Positions 48,217-57,857 of a stretch of 64,000 nt of DNA are shown in pieces (within the stretch, counting starts at the first letter, position 1; each line of letters starts with the position of its first letter). A program made the position numbers and the translations under genes. Below the pieces are notes generated by a model, which was not told the DNA's origin, did not search any database, and worked only from the letters and a program-made list of their open reading frames with translations. This stretch comes from Rudaeicoccus suwonensis (GTDB taxonomy: Bacteria > Actinomycetota > Actinomycetes > Actinomycetales > Dermatophilaceae), in NCBI RefSeq assembly GCF_007829035.1, contig NZ_VIVQ01000001.1, positions 1,798,001-1,862,000 on the forward strand, written 5' to 3'.

Positions 48217-49527
48217 GTGATGCGACGGCTCGGAATCCCTGACATCCGCGGCCAACGATCGTTCGTCGCGGCTGTCGCCGTCGATGCCGTCGGCACCGGA
48301 CTGTTCATCCCGGTGTCGCTGCTCTACTTCATCGCGACCACCGATCTGTCGGTCGAACAGGTCGGTCTGACCTCCTCGATCGGAGCGCTCATCGCCCTGC
48401 CTGCAGTGCTCGGCGTCGGTCACCTCGTCGACCGTGTCGGCGCCAAACCGGTGCTGCTCGCCGCGAATGTGCTCATGGCGGCAGGCTTCGTCGGATTCCT
48501 CTTCGCGACATCGTTCTGGAGCGTCACCGTGCTGATGGCGGTGGTCGGTGTCGGTGGCGCGGCATTCTGGGCGTCGGAAGCACCCCTGGTCGCGAGCATC
48601 TCGCAACGCGGTGAGCGCGAGTTGTGGTTCGGGTTCCTCGGAGCCCTGCGCAACATCGGGTTCGCGCTGGGCGGCCTGGTCGGCGGATTGGCCGTCACCA
48701 TCGGCACGACGTGGGCGTATCACGCGATCGTCGTCGCCAACACTGCGTCGTTCATCGGGTGCCTGCTGCTGTTGCTGCGGGTTCCGGCGCCGACACCGGA
48801 GAAGCACAGCGACGATGCCGCTCCGTCGTGGTCGATTGCGCTGCGCGATGCGGAGTACCGCTGGTTGATCGCGAGCAACGTCGTCTACGCGCTGAGTTCG
48901 CTGACTCTCAACGTCGCCCTGCCGATCTACGCCAAGGAGGTGCTGCACCTGCCCGGTTGGGTCGTCGGCGCGATCTTCACCGTCAACACGGTGCTTGTCG
49001 GCTTCGGTCAGGGCTTGGTCGTGCGATGGATGACCGGCAGGATCCGCTACCGCCTGGCCGTTCTGTCCAACCTCGCGTTCGCGCTGGGTTACGTGCTGTT
49101 CGCCGGACTCGACGTGCTGTCGATAGGTATGGCGAGCGTGGTCATCATCGCCGTCACGGCGGTTTACACGATCGGTGAACTCGTCGGTGGACCGGTGCTG
49201 ACGACGATCGCTGTCGACAGCAGGCCGGACACTGTGCGCGGTCGCTACGTTGCGGCATACCAACTGTCCTGGATGGCCGCGGGCATCGTCGCGCCTGCGG
49301 CATACACCTGGCTGCTGTCTCGCAGCAGCACTACGTTGTGGGTCGCGCTGATCGGGATGTCCGTGATCGGCGCAGCGATCAACATCGGCATGCGTTCGCG
49401 GCTGCCGTTGGCCGCCGCGAACGTGACCAATGCCGCTGTTTCGGAGCCCGCCGAGATTGGTTGCGACGAAAACACCACGATTTCAGGTGTTTTCACACCC
49501 GTGAGGAGAGAGGACACCTCTATCTGA
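48217..49527 (+). CDS. Major facilitator superfamily transporter, probable efflux pump
   Basis: Membrane transporter of 436 residues with twelve predicted helices. Between helices 2 and 3 the MFS loop reads GHLVDRVGAKPVLLAANVLMAAG, the standard G-x3-D-R-x-G pattern, and helix 5 has ALRNIGFALGGLVGGLA, as in drug/H+ antiporters. GTG 48217 or ATG 48220 lie at the predicted transcription start, so the mRNA is probably leaderless. The SoxR-type site suggests induction by redox-active compounds and hence their export. Substrate not known. Confidence 0.9.
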   Translation: MMRRLGIPDIRGQRSFVAAVAVDAVGTGLFIPVSLLYFIATTDLSVEQVGLTSSIGALIALPAVLGVGHLVDRVGAKPVLLAANVLMAAGFVGFLFATSFWSVTVLMAVVGVGGAAFWASEAPLVASISQRGERELWFGFLGALRNIGFALGGLVGGLAVTIGTTWAYHAIVVANTASFIGCLLLLLRVPAPTPEKHSDDAAPSWSIALRDAEYRWLIASNVVYALSSLTLNVALPIYAKEVLHLPGWVVGAIFTVNTVLVGFGQGLVVRWMTGRIRYRLAVLSNLAFALGYVLFAGLDVLSIGMASVVIIAVTAVYTIGELVGGPVLTTIAVDSRPDTVRGRYVAAYQLSWMAAGIVAPAAYTWLLSRSSTTLWVALIGMSVIGAAINIGMRSRLPLAAANVTNAAVSEPAEIGCDENTTISGVFTPVRREDTSI

Positions 49528-49559
49528 CGGGCGAGATCGGGTGGACCGCTCACCGACGG

Positions 49560-49599
49560 ACTGAGCCCACGCTGCCGGACTCGGCAGCGTGGGCTCAGT
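49560..49599. terminator. Bidirectional terminator between the MFS gene and pdxS
   Basis: Perfect 18-bp stem ACTGAGCCCACGCTGCCG with its complement around the loop GACT, between two convergent genes. No clear U-run on the plus side. Confidence 0.8.
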
Positions 49600-49624
49600 C
49601 ATGAGCTGGTGTGGGACCGGATGG

Positions 49625-50527
49625 TCACCAACCGCGCTCGGCGAGCCGGTGCGGCTCGGGGATCTCTTCGACGTTGATGCCGACCATGGCCTCGCCCAGA
49701 CCGCGCGACACCTTGGCGATCACATCGGGGTCGTCGTGGAAGGTGGTCGCCTTCACGATCGCCTCGGCACGCTGAGCCGGGTTGCCGGACTTGAAGATGC
49801 CCGAGCCGACGAAGACACCCTCGGCGCCCAACTGCATCATCATCGCGGCGTCGGCGGGAGTTGCGATGCCGCCGGCGGTGAAGAGCACGACCGGCAACTT
49901 GCCGAGTTCGGCGACCTCCTTGACCAGCTCGTAGGGCGCCTGCAGTTCCTTGGCCGCCACGAAGAGCTCGTCCTCGGGCAGGTTCTGCAACCGACGGATC
50001 TCGGCACGGATCTTGCGCATGTGGGTCGTCGCGTTGGACACGTCACCGGTGCCCGCCTCGCCCTTGGAGCGGATCATCGCCGCGCCTTCGGTGATGCGGC
50101 GAAGCGCCTCGCCCAGGTTGGTCGCACCGCACACGAAGGGAACGGTGAACTCCCACTTGTCGATGTGGTTGGCGTAGTCGGCCGGGGTCAGCACCTCGGA
50201 CTCGTCGATGTAGTCCACACCCAGGCTCTGCAGCACCTGTGCCTCGACGAAGTGACCGATGCGCGCCTTGGCCATCACCGGGATCGAGACCGCCTCGATG
50301 ATGCCGTCGATCACGTCCGGGTCGCTCATGCGCGAAACGCCGCCCTGTGCGCGGATGTCGGCAGGCACGCGCTCCAGCGCCATGACCGCGACGGCGCCGG
50401 CGTCCTCGGCGATCTTGGCCTGCTCGGCGGTGACGACGTCCATGATCACCCCGCCCTTGAGCATCTCGGCCATGCCACGCTTCACGCGGGCGGTGCCGAT
50501 CTGGGAGGTGGTGGTGTCGCTGCTCAT
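49625..50527 (-). CDS. pdxS: Pyridoxal 5'-phosphate synthase subunit PdxS
   Basis: Synthase subunit that builds PLP from ribose 5-phosphate, glyceraldehyde 3-phosphate and ammonia, 300 residues. Seen: [45 protein letters not shown], the lysine in [18 protein letters not shown], and [43 protein letters not shown]. The ATG at 50527 is preceded by GAAGGACCCTCG. It is separated from pdxT by an inserted plus-strand block and the MoxR/VWA pair. Confidence 0.97.
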   Translation of the reverse strand: MSSDTTTSQIGTARVKRGMAEMLKGGVIMDVVTAEQAKIAEDAGAVAVMALERVPADIRAQGGVSRMSDPDVIDGIIEAVSIPVMAKARIGHFVEAQVLQSLGVDYIDESEVLTPADYANHIDKWEFTVPFVCGATNLGEALRRITEGAAMIRSKGEAGTGDVSNATTHMRKIRAEIRRLQNLPEDELFVAAKELQAPYELVKEVAELGKLPVVLFTAGGIATPADAAMMMQLGAEGVFVGSGIFKSGNPAQRAEAIVKATTFHDDPDVIAKVSRGLGEAMVGINVEEIPEPHRLAERGW

Positions 50528-50723
50528 CGAGGGTCCTTCATGATCAGGGGAGGTCGCGGCATACGGCAGAAGCGCACGTATGACGCACTTGGTATCCCCA
50601 GGGTAGCGGTCGCCCACGGCAGCAAAGTGCCACATTCCATGCCGTGACACCTTTCGGACACGGCAGCTGTGCGCCAAGGCGTTCGACGGCGCCCGATCAA
50701 GAGCACACCCGCCTGGTTTCGGG
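50528..50723. other. Gap between the LemA-like gene and pdxS
   Basis: About 195 bp with two GTATGNCG copies (50561 minus, 50577 plus) facing each other, and no recognised promoter or gene. Such a close pair is reminiscent of paired uptake words in terminators, but no strong hairpin is seen. Confidence 0.3.
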
Positions 50724-51299
50724 TCACACGCCTTCCGGCAACTGGTCGTCGAACTCCACCGGCTGCGGCAGCTGGGTGAAGCCGGCCAGCCGGAACAGTC
50801 GCACCTGAGGCATCGCGCGTACCTTCCGCACGTCGCGCACGGCCTCGTTGTGAAACCGTCGGGCGATCTCCACCCGCTGCCCCGCCGAACGCAACCGGTC
50901 GACGGCATCGGGCACGTCCTCATCGCTGTCACGCAATTCCGCGAGCGCCTCGGCTGACAGCGTCGCGCGCAACGTCTGACTCAGCGCCGTCTCGATCTCC
51001 GCCCGGCGCGCGTCGACACCGTGTTCCTGGACCTCGGCGTGGATCGCTGCCTCGTCGGAGGCGTCGAGCGACGCGGCAGCCGCATCCGCGAGCAGGATTG
51101 CCGAGGCCGGATCGAGAATCCCCGAGTGGGCGACTTCGAGGACCACCTCCGCACGACGCACGATCTGCGCGTCCAAGGAAGCGGCCGAACCCTCGACCTT
51201 CGAATGCAACCGGTCCAGGCGCGCGGCGGTGTAGGACAAGTACCACGCCAGCAGCGCCACGGCCGCGATCGCAAGCAAGACCCAACCGAGCACATGCAT
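50724..51299 (-). CDS. LemA-like membrane-anchored protein at the Rv2609c position
   Basis: Protein of 191 residues: an N-terminal membrane helix [19 protein letters not shown], then a helical domain with [28 protein letters not shown] and the closing [29 protein letters not shown], which resembles the ends of LemA proteins. At this place after pimA mycobacteria carry Rv2609c, a protein with a NUDIX part; no NUDIX box is present here. The ATG shares a base with the pimA stop. Function unknown. Confidence 0.75.
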   Translation of the reverse strand: MHVLGWVLLAIAAVALLAWYLSYTAARLDRLHSKVEGSAASLDAQIVRRAEVVLEVAHSGILDPASAILLADAAAASLDASDEAAIHAEVQEHGVDARRAEIETALSQTLRATLSAEALAELRDSDEDVPDAVDRLRSAGQRVEIARRFHNEAVRDVRKVRAMPQVRLFRLAGFTQLPQPVEFDDQLPEGV

Positions 51300-52477
51300 C
51301 AGAACCGACCTCTCAGGCGTCGCATCGGGCGCTTGGTCTGAGCGGACGTGGTGACCGGGCCGGCTTGCGCGGCCACGCAGGTCTCATAGACGTCGACGAT
51401 GTCGGCAGCCACTCGGCTCCAGTCGAACGCACGCGAACGCAGCCGTCCGCGTTCGCTGAGCATCTCCCGCAAGGGCGCGTCATCGAGCACATCGACCATG
51501 CATCGGGCCAGGTCAGCTGCGTCCTCGGTGTGGAAAAGCACGCCGTCCGCGCCGTCCTCCAGCACATCGGCGAAGGAAGCGAGATCGCTGGCGATGACCG
51601 GCGCACCTGCGCTCATCGCCTCGACCAGGATGATGCCGAAGCTCTCGCCGCCGGTGTTGGGAGCGATGTAGGCGTCCACAGACACGAGCAGTCGCTCCTT
51701 GTCCTCGTCGGTGACCATCCCGAGGAACTCGCACGCCGCCACCGCTCGCGACTGCGCGTCACGGCACAGCTCCGTGGGGTCGCCAGGACCGGCGACCAGC
51801 ACACGCAGTCCGGGAAACGCGTCGAGCACCGCCGGTAGCGCCGCCAGCAGCACGGCCAGGCCTTTGCGTGGTTCCTCTAGCCGGCCGAGGAAGGCGACCG
51901 TCGGTCGGCCCTGCGCACTGCGCCACTCGTCACGGGGCCGGGCGTGCGCGAAACGATCGACATACACACCGTTGGGGATGATGACCGCGTCACCGCCGCC
52001 CTCGTGCCGGTGGATGGTGCGCAGCGCCTCGCGTGAGACGGCGATGCGCCCGGTGAGCTTCTCCAGGTGGGGTTCGAGCAAGGGCATCGACGCCAGCAGC
52101 ACCCGCGAGCGGGCGGTGCTGGAATGGAAGGTGCCGACCACAGCGCCCTCACCGGCCATCATGGCCAGCATCGACAGGCTCGGCGAGAAGGGTTCGTGCA
52201 CGTGCAGCACGTCGTACTTGCCGCGCTCGATCCACCGGCCGACCCTGGATGCCGTGACCGGGCCGAACAGCAGACGCGCCACCGAACCGTTGTAGGGCAC
52301 CGCCACGGCTTTTCCGGCGGAGTCGACGTAGTCCGGCAGTTCGGCGTCCTCGTCCGACGGCGCGAGAACCCGCACGTGGTGACCTTCGCCGAGCAGATGC
52401 TCGGCCAGTCCCTTGACGTGCAACTGGACGCCGCCGGGCACATCCAGCGCGTACGGGTTGACGATGCCGATACGCAT
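51299..52477 (-). CDS. pimA: Phosphatidyl-myo-inositol mannosyltransferase PimA
   Basis: GT4 enzyme adding the first mannose from GDP-mannose to phosphatidylinositol at the inner membrane face, 392 residues. Seen: MRIGIVNPYALDVPGGVQLHVKGLAEHLL (glycine loop), HVHEPFSPSLSMLAM, GTFHSSTARSRV, VIIPNGVYVDRF, FLGRLEEPRKGL and the donor-binding APNTGGESFGIILVEAMSAGAPVIASD with the E-x7-E motif. It is coupled to patA by a shared base. With pgsA and patA it implies the organism makes phosphatidylinositol mannosides or related glycolipids. Confidence 0.93.
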   Translation of the reverse strand: MRIGIVNPYALDVPGGVQLHVKGLAEHLLGEGHHVRVLAPSDEDAELPDYVDSAGKAVAVPYNGSVARLLFGPVTASRVGRWIERGKYDVLHVHEPFSPSLSMLAMMAGEGAVVGTFHSSTARSRVLLASMPLLEPHLEKLTGRIAVSREALRTIHRHEGGGDAVIIPNGVYVDRFAHARPRDEWRSAQGRPTVAFLGRLEEPRKGLAVLLAALPAVLDAFPGLRVLVAGPGDPTELCRDAQSRAVAACEFLGMVTDEDKERLLVSVDAYIAPNTGGESFGIILVEAMSAGAPVIASDLASFADVLEDGADGVLFHTEDAADLARCMVDVLDDAPLREMLSERGRLRSRAFDWSRVAADIVDVYETCVAAQAGPVTTSAQTKRPMRRLRGRF

Positions 52478-53385
52478 CAGTCGAGCTCGTCCACGAAGAC
52501 GCGTTGCATCATGTGCCAGTCCTGGGTGTGCTCGCGGATCACGCCGCCGAGCGAGTCGATGCACTGCTGGGTCATGTCCTGGACCTGCTCCGCCGGTCCC
52601 CCCGTGCCACTCGCCGTCACCCGCGGGCCGAAGTGCGCGACCACCCGGTGTGCCGCCCGGCCGGGCACCGGCTCGTAGGTCACGGCCAGGGGAAACAGGG
52701 CGGCGCCGGTCTCCAGGGACAGTCGCGCCGGGCCGGTCGCGGCACGCATCCGGTGCCCGCACATCGTGACCTCGACTCCGTGTGAGGTCAGATCGCGGTC
52801 GGCCAGCAGCGGCACGAATCCACCGTTCGCGATGGCGTCCCGCAACTGGGGAAAGACCTCCGGGCCACCTGTCAGCGGCAGTATCCGCATGCCGAGCGAC
52901 TCGCGGAAAGCCACGAATTCGTCGTACACCTGCTCGGGTTTGAGGCGTTCGGCCACGGTGGTGACCGGCGCGAAGTGGAACGTCGCCCACGCGCCGCAGA
53001 AGTCCCAGTTGCCCAGGTGGCCGAGGAAGAGGACCAGCGGCTCGCCGCGGGCGACGATGGCCCTGGCCTCCTCGTCGTGCCCGGTGAGCCGGATCCCCTC
53101 CTCCAGGCTCTCGGGCGTGTGCCGCGGCAGCCGGAAGGCATCACACCAGTAACGCAGGTACGACCGGACGCCCTGCGTCACGAGCGCGTCGAGTTGCGCG
53201 TCAGCCAACTCAGGGCGGATCCGGGCGTAGTTGGAACGCATCCGCTGGACGGACTTGCCGTTACGCCGAGCCATCACGTCGGCGACGCGGTCGAAAGTGC
53301 TGTATGCCGCCCGCTCCGGCAGCATGCGCACCACCGACCAGGCGAGGCGATAGCCGGCCACCTCCAGCCGGTCGCGCACCTTCAC
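52477..53385 (-). CDS. patA: PIM acyltransferase (PatA-like, HtrB/LpxL fold)
   Basis: Membrane-associated acyltransferase that acylates the mannose of PIM1/PIM2. The 302 residues contain the H-x4-D motif in LFLGHLGNWD, a second block LLADRDLTSHGVEVTMCGHRMRAATGPARLSLETGA and the end QDWHMMQRVFVDELD. GTG 53385 overlaps the pgsA stop as GTGA. The order pgsA-patA-pimA is that of M. tuberculosis Rv2612c-Rv2610c, which supports the assignment. Confidence 0.92.
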   Translation of the reverse strand: MKVRDRLEVAGYRLAWSVVRMLPERAAYSTFDRVADVMARRNGKSVQRMRSNYARIRPELADAQLDALVTQGVRSYLRYWCDAFRLPRHTPESLEEGIRLTGHDEEARAIVARGEPLVLFLGHLGNWDFCGAWATFHFAPVTTVAERLKPEQVYDEFVAFRESLGMRILPLTGGPEVFPQLRDAIANGGFVPLLADRDLTSHGVEVTMCGHRMRAATGPARLSLETGAALFPLAVTYEPVPGRAAHRVVAHFGPRVTASGTGGPAEQVQDMTQQCIDSLGGVIREHTQDWHMMQRVFVDELD

Positions 53386-54005
53386 TTCGCCGCGCCCAGC
53401 GCCTGTCGTCGGACGGTGAGCATGCGCTGGAAGACCGTGACCAGGCTCGCCAGCGCCAGCAACGCGAGCACCACACCGAGCACCGCCATCGGCAGGTGCA
53501 GCCAGTGGATGCCGACCAGTCCGGTCGTCACCAACACCGCGACGAGTCGTTCGGAGCGCTCGGCGATGCCGACGTTCGCCGTCATGCCAAGGCCCTCGGC
53601 ACGCGCCTTGGAGTACGACACCACGCTGCCGAGAATCAGGCAGGTGAGTGCCAGGCCGGCCATCAGCAGATTGTGACCGTGCCCGGCGAAATAGAGGACC
53701 AGCCCGCCGAAGACGGCCGAGTCGCCGACCCGGTCGAGCGTGGAGTCGAGGTAGGCGCCCCACACGCTCGAGCGACCCGACAGCCGGGCCATGTTGCCGT
53801 CCAGGGTGTCGGAGAACACGAACAGCGTGATCACGATCGTGCCCCAGAAGAACTCACCGCGCGGATAGAACCCCAGCGCTCCGAAGCAGACGCCCAGGGT
53901 TCCGACGATGGTCACGACATCCGGACTGATGCCCAGCCGCAGGAACAGCTTCGCAAGGGGCGTGAGGATTCGGGTCATCGCCGCCCGGGCGTATCGGTTG
54001 AGCAT
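53382..54005 (-). CDS. pgsA: Phosphatidylinositol phosphate synthase (CDP-alcohol phosphatidyltransferase)
   Basis: Condenses CDP-diacylglycerol with inositol 1-phosphate, the actinobacterial route to phosphatidylinositol. Of 207 residues, the full signature D-x2-DG-x2-AR-x8-G-x3-D-x3-D lies in SDTLDGNMARLSG...GAYLDSTLDR at about 66-92, with six hydrophobic helices. Residues SKARAEGLG and AERSERL after the signature are typical of inositol-phosphate-using members. Context with pimA and patA supports this substrate. Confidence 0.93.
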   Translation of the reverse strand: MLNRYARAAMTRILTPLAKLFLRLGISPDVVTIVGTLGVCFGALGFYPRGEFFWGTIVITLFVFSDTLDGNMARLSGRSSVWGAYLDSTLDRVGDSAVFGGLVLYFAGHGHNLLMAGLALTCLILGSVVSYSKARAEGLGMTANVGIAERSERLVAVLVTTGLVGIHWLHLPMAVLGVVLALLALASLVTVFQRMLTVRRQALGAAK

Positions 54006-54034
54006 GGTGGCGCCAGACTACTGGCCGGTCGCTG

Positions 54035-54580
54035 TCAGGGGCATGGCCAGGCTGCGGCGAGCCGTTCTCGGGTGTCCTCCAGCAACGCCGGAAGCGCTTT
54101 GGTCTGCGCGATGATCGGCAAGAAGTTCGCGTCACCGCCCCATCGCGGCACGACGTGCTGATGCAGGTGAGCAGCCACACCGGCTCCGGCGACCGCGCCC
54201 TGGTTCATGCCCAGGTTGAACCCGTGCGGCGCCGACGCGTCGGTCAGCGCGCGCACAGCCTGTTTGGTCAGCTCGGTGAACTCCAGCGTCTCGTCATCGG
54301 TCAGCTCGATGTATGACGCGACGTGCCGGTTCGGGCACACGAGCAGGTGTCCGGGGTTGTAGGGAAAAAGGTTCATGATCACGAAGCACGTCGTGCCGCG
54401 GTGCACGATGAGTGCCTCCGCATCATCCTTGGGCTGCGCGGCGCAGAACGGGCAGGCGTTGTCGTCGTCGTGCTCGGGTTTGTCACTCTGGATGTACGCC
54501 ATCCGGTGAGGCGTCCACAGTCGCTCGAAACCGTCCGGGACGCGCGCGAATTCGGTTTCCGGTTCCGTCTGCGAAGGCAT
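54035..54580 (-). CDS. HIT-domain nucleotide hydrolase/transferase (Rv2613c-like)
   Basis: Protein of 181 residues. Family members at this locus are Ap4A phosphorylases or hydrolases. Seen: a zinc-type CPFCAAQ near residue 37, IVHRGTTCFVIMNLFPYNPGHLLVCPNRHVASY, and the histidine triad HLHQHVVPRWGGDANF. Start at 54580 fits homologues better than 54646. It heads the HIT-pgsA-patA-pimA run with 29 bp to pgsA. Confidence 0.92.
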   Translation of the reverse strand: MPSQTEPETEFARVPDGFERLWTPHRMAYIQSDKPEHDDDNACPFCAAQPKDDAEALIVHRGTTCFVIMNLFPYNPGHLLVCPNRHVASYIELTDDETLEFTELTKQAVRALTDASAPHGFNLGMNQGAVAGAGVAAHLHQHVVPRWGGDANFLPIIAQTKALPALLEDTRERLAAAWPCP

Positions 54581-54687
54581 TCCCGAATCGTAGGCTGTCA
54601 AGCGGAATAAGCCCCCGGGCTGTCGTCCTTGCACGTGATGGTGCATCTGACGGCGAGCGCCGGGTGCGACATGTCGAAGGAGATCTG

Positions 54688-55122
54688 ATGCCGCTGCAGG
54701 GCGAGTACGCCAAGGAGAAGACCAGCTGGGTGGCCGACCAGCTTGAGAAGATCGACGAGACCGGCACCACCGAGTCGGTCTCCGTCCAGGGGATGCACGT
54801 CGTGGTGTTCACGATGCGTGGCGCGAAGAGCGGCCTCCTGCGACGAGTGCCTCTCATGCGAGTGGAGCACAACGGCACGTATGCCGCAGTCGCCTCGAAG
54901 GGCGGTGCTCCGAACCATCCGGCTTGGTACAACAACATTTCGGCCAACCCCGACGTCGAGGTGCAGGACGGCAGCACCAAGCACGACGGTCGCGCCCGCG
55001 AGATCACCGGCGCCGAGCGCGACGAGTGGTGGGAGCGAGCCGTCGCGGCATACCCGGCGTATGCCGAGTACCAGGAAAAGACCGACCGGCAGATCCCGGT
55101 GCTGCTCATCGAGCCGGTGTGA
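54688..55122 (+). CDS. Deazaflavin (F420)-dependent nitroreductase-fold protein (Ddn family)
   Basis: Split beta-barrel protein of 144 residues. ATG 54688 has GAAGGAG at good spacing. The family core is seen in VVVFTMRGAKSGLLRRVPLMRVEHNGTYAAVASKGGAPNHPAWYNNISANPDVEVQDGS, where GxKSG, P.A(S/K)GG and N.H.(A)WY.N match the F420-binding Ddn group. It implies, but does not prove, that the organism makes F420. Substrate unknown. Confidence 0.9.
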   Translation: MPLQGEYAKEKTSWVADQLEKIDETGTTESVSVQGMHVVVFTMRGAKSGLLRRVPLMRVEHNGTYAAVASKGGAPNHPAWYNNISANPDVEVQDGSTKHDGRAREITGAERDEWWERAVAAYPAYAEYQEKTDRQIPVLLIEPV

Positions 55123-55128
55123 TGAATC

Positions 55129-55154
55129 GCGGGCGGCCGGCGTCGGCCGCCCGC
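55129..55154. terminator. Bidirectional hairpin terminator
   Basis: Arms GCGGGCGGCCG (55129-55139) and CGGCCGCCCGC (55144-55154) pair perfectly around GCGT between two convergent genes. Confidence 0.75.
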
Positions 55155-55155
55155 T

Positions 55156-55635
55156 TCACCGCTCCGATGCGAGATGCAATTGCATGAAGCGCGCGGCGGG
55201 CGCCCCGAAACCCGCGCGGCGATAGAACTCTGTCGCGGCGTCCGCGGAGTTGAGCTGCAGTCGGGTGACACCGTGCTGCGGGCACCAGTCGACCACTGAT
55301 TCCAGAAGTCGCGCACCGATGCCCTGGCCGCGCAACTCGGGTGCGACATACACCGAGGCCAGGTGGAGCCAGGCGGTTGCCGGTCTGCGCAGGCTGGGCA
55401 GCTTGCGCACCAGCGACGCGATGACCACTCCGACCGGGTCGCCGTTTGCCTGCACGGCAAGCCAGGTCGGTCGTGAGGCGCGATCGGCCAGCCAGGCGTC
55501 GGCGAACTCGTCGATGAACCCGGGTCGCATCGGTGCGCCTTCGGCCAGATCCCATCGCAGGATCAGCGCCGCGACGGCGAAGGCGTCCTCGGCGTCGGCC
55601 AGGCGAACGTCGATGCCTGCGGTAGTCGTGGTCAC
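55156..55635 (-). CDS. GNAT-family N-acetyltransferase
   Basis: Protein of 159 residues starting at GTG 55635. The acetyl-CoA motif is LHLASVYVAPELRGQGIGARLLESVVDWCPQHGVTRLQLNSADAATEFYRRAGF, a complete R-G-x-G-I-G form. Substrate unknown. It is isolated: convergent with the Ddn-family gene and followed by thrS after a hairpin. Confidence 0.88.
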   Translation of the reverse strand: MTTTTAGIDVRLADAEDAFAVAALILRWDLAEGAPMRPGFIDEFADAWLADRASRPTWLAVQANGDPVGVVIASLVRKLPSLRRPATAWLHLASVYVAPELRGQGIGARLLESVVDWCPQHGVTRLQLNSADAATEFYRRAGFGAPAARFMQLHLASER

Positions 55636-55679
55636 GGGCCGAGTGTTCCATGAGCGGGCCTACTGACGCCGGGTATGGC

Positions 55680-55713
55680 GCAGCCCCCGTGGCCTCGAGA
55701 CCTCAGGGGCTGC
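55680..55713 (-). terminator. Hairpin downstream of thrS
   Basis: Arms GCAGCCCC (55680-55687) and GGGGCTGC (55706-55713), with further pairing around CTCGAG inside, 17 bp past the thrS stop. Confidence 0.6.
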
Positions 55714-55729
55714 ATCCGGTCAAACGGGT

Positions 55730-57712
55730 TCAGACCTGTCGACGTTCCTGAATCGCCGAGCGGATCTCTTCGATCGCATCCTCGATCGAGACGCCGTTCT
55801 TCTGGGAGCCGTCGCGGTAACGGAAGGAGACGGCTCCGGCGGAGCGGTCCTCCTCCCCCGCGATGAGCACGAAGGGCACCTTGGACTTGCTGGCATTGCG
55901 GATCTTCTTGGGGAAGCGGTCGTCGGACTCATCGAGTTCGACGCGAATCCCGTTGACGCGCAACTGATCCAGTACACCTGCGAGGTAGTCGGCGAACTCC
56001 TCGGCGACCGGGATGCCCAAGACCTGCACCGGCGACAGCCAGGGCGGGAAGGCGCCTGCGTAGTGTTCGACCAGCACTCCGAGGAAGCGCTCGATGGACC
56101 CGAATTTCGCCGAGTGGATCATCACCGGCTCCTGCCGGGTGCCGTCGGATGCCTGGAACTCGAGGCCGAACCGGTGCGGCTGATTGAAGTCGTACTGGAT
56201 CGTCGACATCTGCCAGGTGCGCCCGATCGCATCTCGCGCCTGCACCGAGATCTTCGGACCGTAGAACGCAGCGCCACCGGGGTCGGGAACGAGTTCGAGA
56301 CCGGAGTCGGTCGCGACCTTCTCCAGAATCGCCGTAGCGGTCTCCCACTGCTCGTCGGAGCCGATGAACTTGTCCTTCTTGTCACCTTCGGTGTCACGCG
56401 TCGACAGCTCGAGGTAGAAGTCGTTCAGGCCGAAGTCACGCAGCAGCGACAGGACGAAGTTCAGCAGGTGGTTGATCTCGGCCGGGGCTTGCGCGGCAGT
56501 CACGTAGGAGTGGGAGTCGTCCTGCGTCATACCTCTCACCCGAGTCAGACCGTGCACGACACCGGACTTCTCGTAGCGGTACACCGAGCCGAATTCGAAG
56601 AAACGCAACGGCAGCTCGCGATAGGAGCGGCCACGCGACTTGTAGATGAGGTTGTGCATCGGGCAGTTCATTGCCTTGAGCCGGTATTCCGCGCCCTCCA
56701 GCTCCATGCCAGGGAACATCGTGTCGGCGTAGTACGGCAGGTGACCCGAGGTGTGGAACAGACCGTCCTTGGAGATGTGTGGGGTCCCGACGTACTGGAA
56801 GCCCTCCTCAATGTGCCGGCGGCGGACGTAGTCCTCCATCTCGCGCTTGATGACACCACCCTTGGGGTGGAACACCGGCAGACCCGAGCCCAACTCGTCG
56901 GGGAACGAGAACAGATCCAGCTCCGCACCGAGCTTGCGGTGGTCACGCTTCTCGGCCTCGGCCAACCGGTCGAGGTAGGCCTTCAGTTCGTCCTTGGACG
57001 GCCACGCCGTGCCGTAGATCCGCTGCAGCTGCGGGTTCTTTTCCGACCCGCGCCAGTAGGCCGCGGCCGAACGCATGATCTTGTACGCATTGCCGATCAG
57101 CTTCGTGGATGGCAGGTGCGGCCCGCGACACAGGTCGCCCCAGGCGCGGGAGCCGTCACGACGCAGGTTGTCGTAGATCGTCAGGCCACCGTCGCCCACC
57201 TCGGCGTCGGCTCCCTCGGCCGCCTCGCCGGCTTTCGACTTCAGCCCGATGAGCTCGAGTTTGTACGGCTCCGAGGCGAGTTCGGCCCTCGCGTCGTCAT
57301 CGCTGATGTCACGACGATGGAAGGTCTGCCCCTCGTTGATGATCTTCTGCATGGCCTTCTCGAGGGCCTTCAGATCATCCGGGGTGAACGGCGTCTCGAC
57401 GTCAAAGTCGTAGTAGAAACCGTCCTTGATCGGGGGCCCGATGCCGAGCTTGGCCTCGGGGTTGATCTGCTGGACGGCCTGGGCGAGCACGTGCGCGGCC
57501 GAGTGCCTCAGGACATTGAGGCCGTCCGGGGAGTCGATGTCGACCGGCTCGACCGTGGAACCGGCCGGCACCACCCGGAACAAGTCCTGCAACTCGCCAT
57601 CGACCTTCATCGCGACGACCCGACGATCCTCACCGAACAGCTCTGTGCCCGTGGTCGCCTGCTCCACCTGTCGCGCGCGGTCGGCGAGGGGCGGCGTGGA
57701 CTGGGCAGACAC
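55730..57712 (-). CDS. thrS: Threonyl-tRNA synthetase
   Basis: Class II synthetase of about 660 residues. GTG 57712 has AAGGAG six bases upstream and is preferred to an ATG at 57763. Domains in order: TGS-like start ([22 protein letters not shown]), editing domain with [11 protein letters not shown] and the CRGPHLPST segment, catalytic core with [54 protein letters not shown] (zinc Cys and motif 2), and the anticodon domain with [16 protein letters not shown]. Gene order thrS-HIT-pgsA matches mycobacteria apart from two inserted genes. Confidence 0.97.
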   Translation of the reverse strand: MSAQSTPPLADRARQVEQATTGTELFGEDRRVVAMKVDGELQDLFRVVPAGSTVEPVDIDSPDGLNVLRHSAAHVLAQAVQQINPEAKLGIGPPIKDGFYYDFDVETPFTPDDLKALEKAMQKIINEGQTFHRRDISDDDARAELASEPYKLELIGLKSKAGEAAEGADAEVGDGGLTIYDNLRRDGSRAWGDLCRGPHLPSTKLIGNAYKIMRSAAAYWRGSEKNPQLQRIYGTAWPSKDELKAYLDRLAEAEKRDHRKLGAELDLFSFPDELGSGLPVFHPKGGVIKREMEDYVRRRHIEEGFQYVGTPHISKDGLFHTSGHLPYYADTMFPGMELEGAEYRLKAMNCPMHNLIYKSRGRSYRELPLRFFEFGSVYRYEKSGVVHGLTRVRGMTQDDSHSYVTAAQAPAEINHLLNFVLSLLRDFGLNDFYLELSTRDTEGDKKDKFIGSDEQWETATAILEKVATDSGLELVPDPGGAAFYGPKISVQARDAIGRTWQMSTIQYDFNQPHRFGLEFQASDGTRQEPVMIHSAKFGSIERFLGVLVEHYAGAFPPWLSPVQVLGIPVAEEFADYLAGVLDQLRVNGIRVELDESDDRFPKKIRNASKSKVPFVLIAGEEDRSAGAVSFRYRDGSQKNGVSIEDAIEEIRSAIQERRQV

Positions 57713-57857
57713 GGTGGTCTCCTTCGTGCTGTCGGGAGCGACGTATGCCGGAGCTCCGGTCACCGGCAGGTCGCCCGACCGGTCGTCGATCGGGCGAAGT
57801 CAGGTTAGCGGGCGCGACCGTGACCACTGACGTCGCGTTCGGCGACCACGTCATACG

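Noticed and set aside
56063-57808. 581-codon open frame on the plus strand opposite thrS
   Set aside because: Antisense shadow of a certain gene; no recognisable domain or ribosome site.
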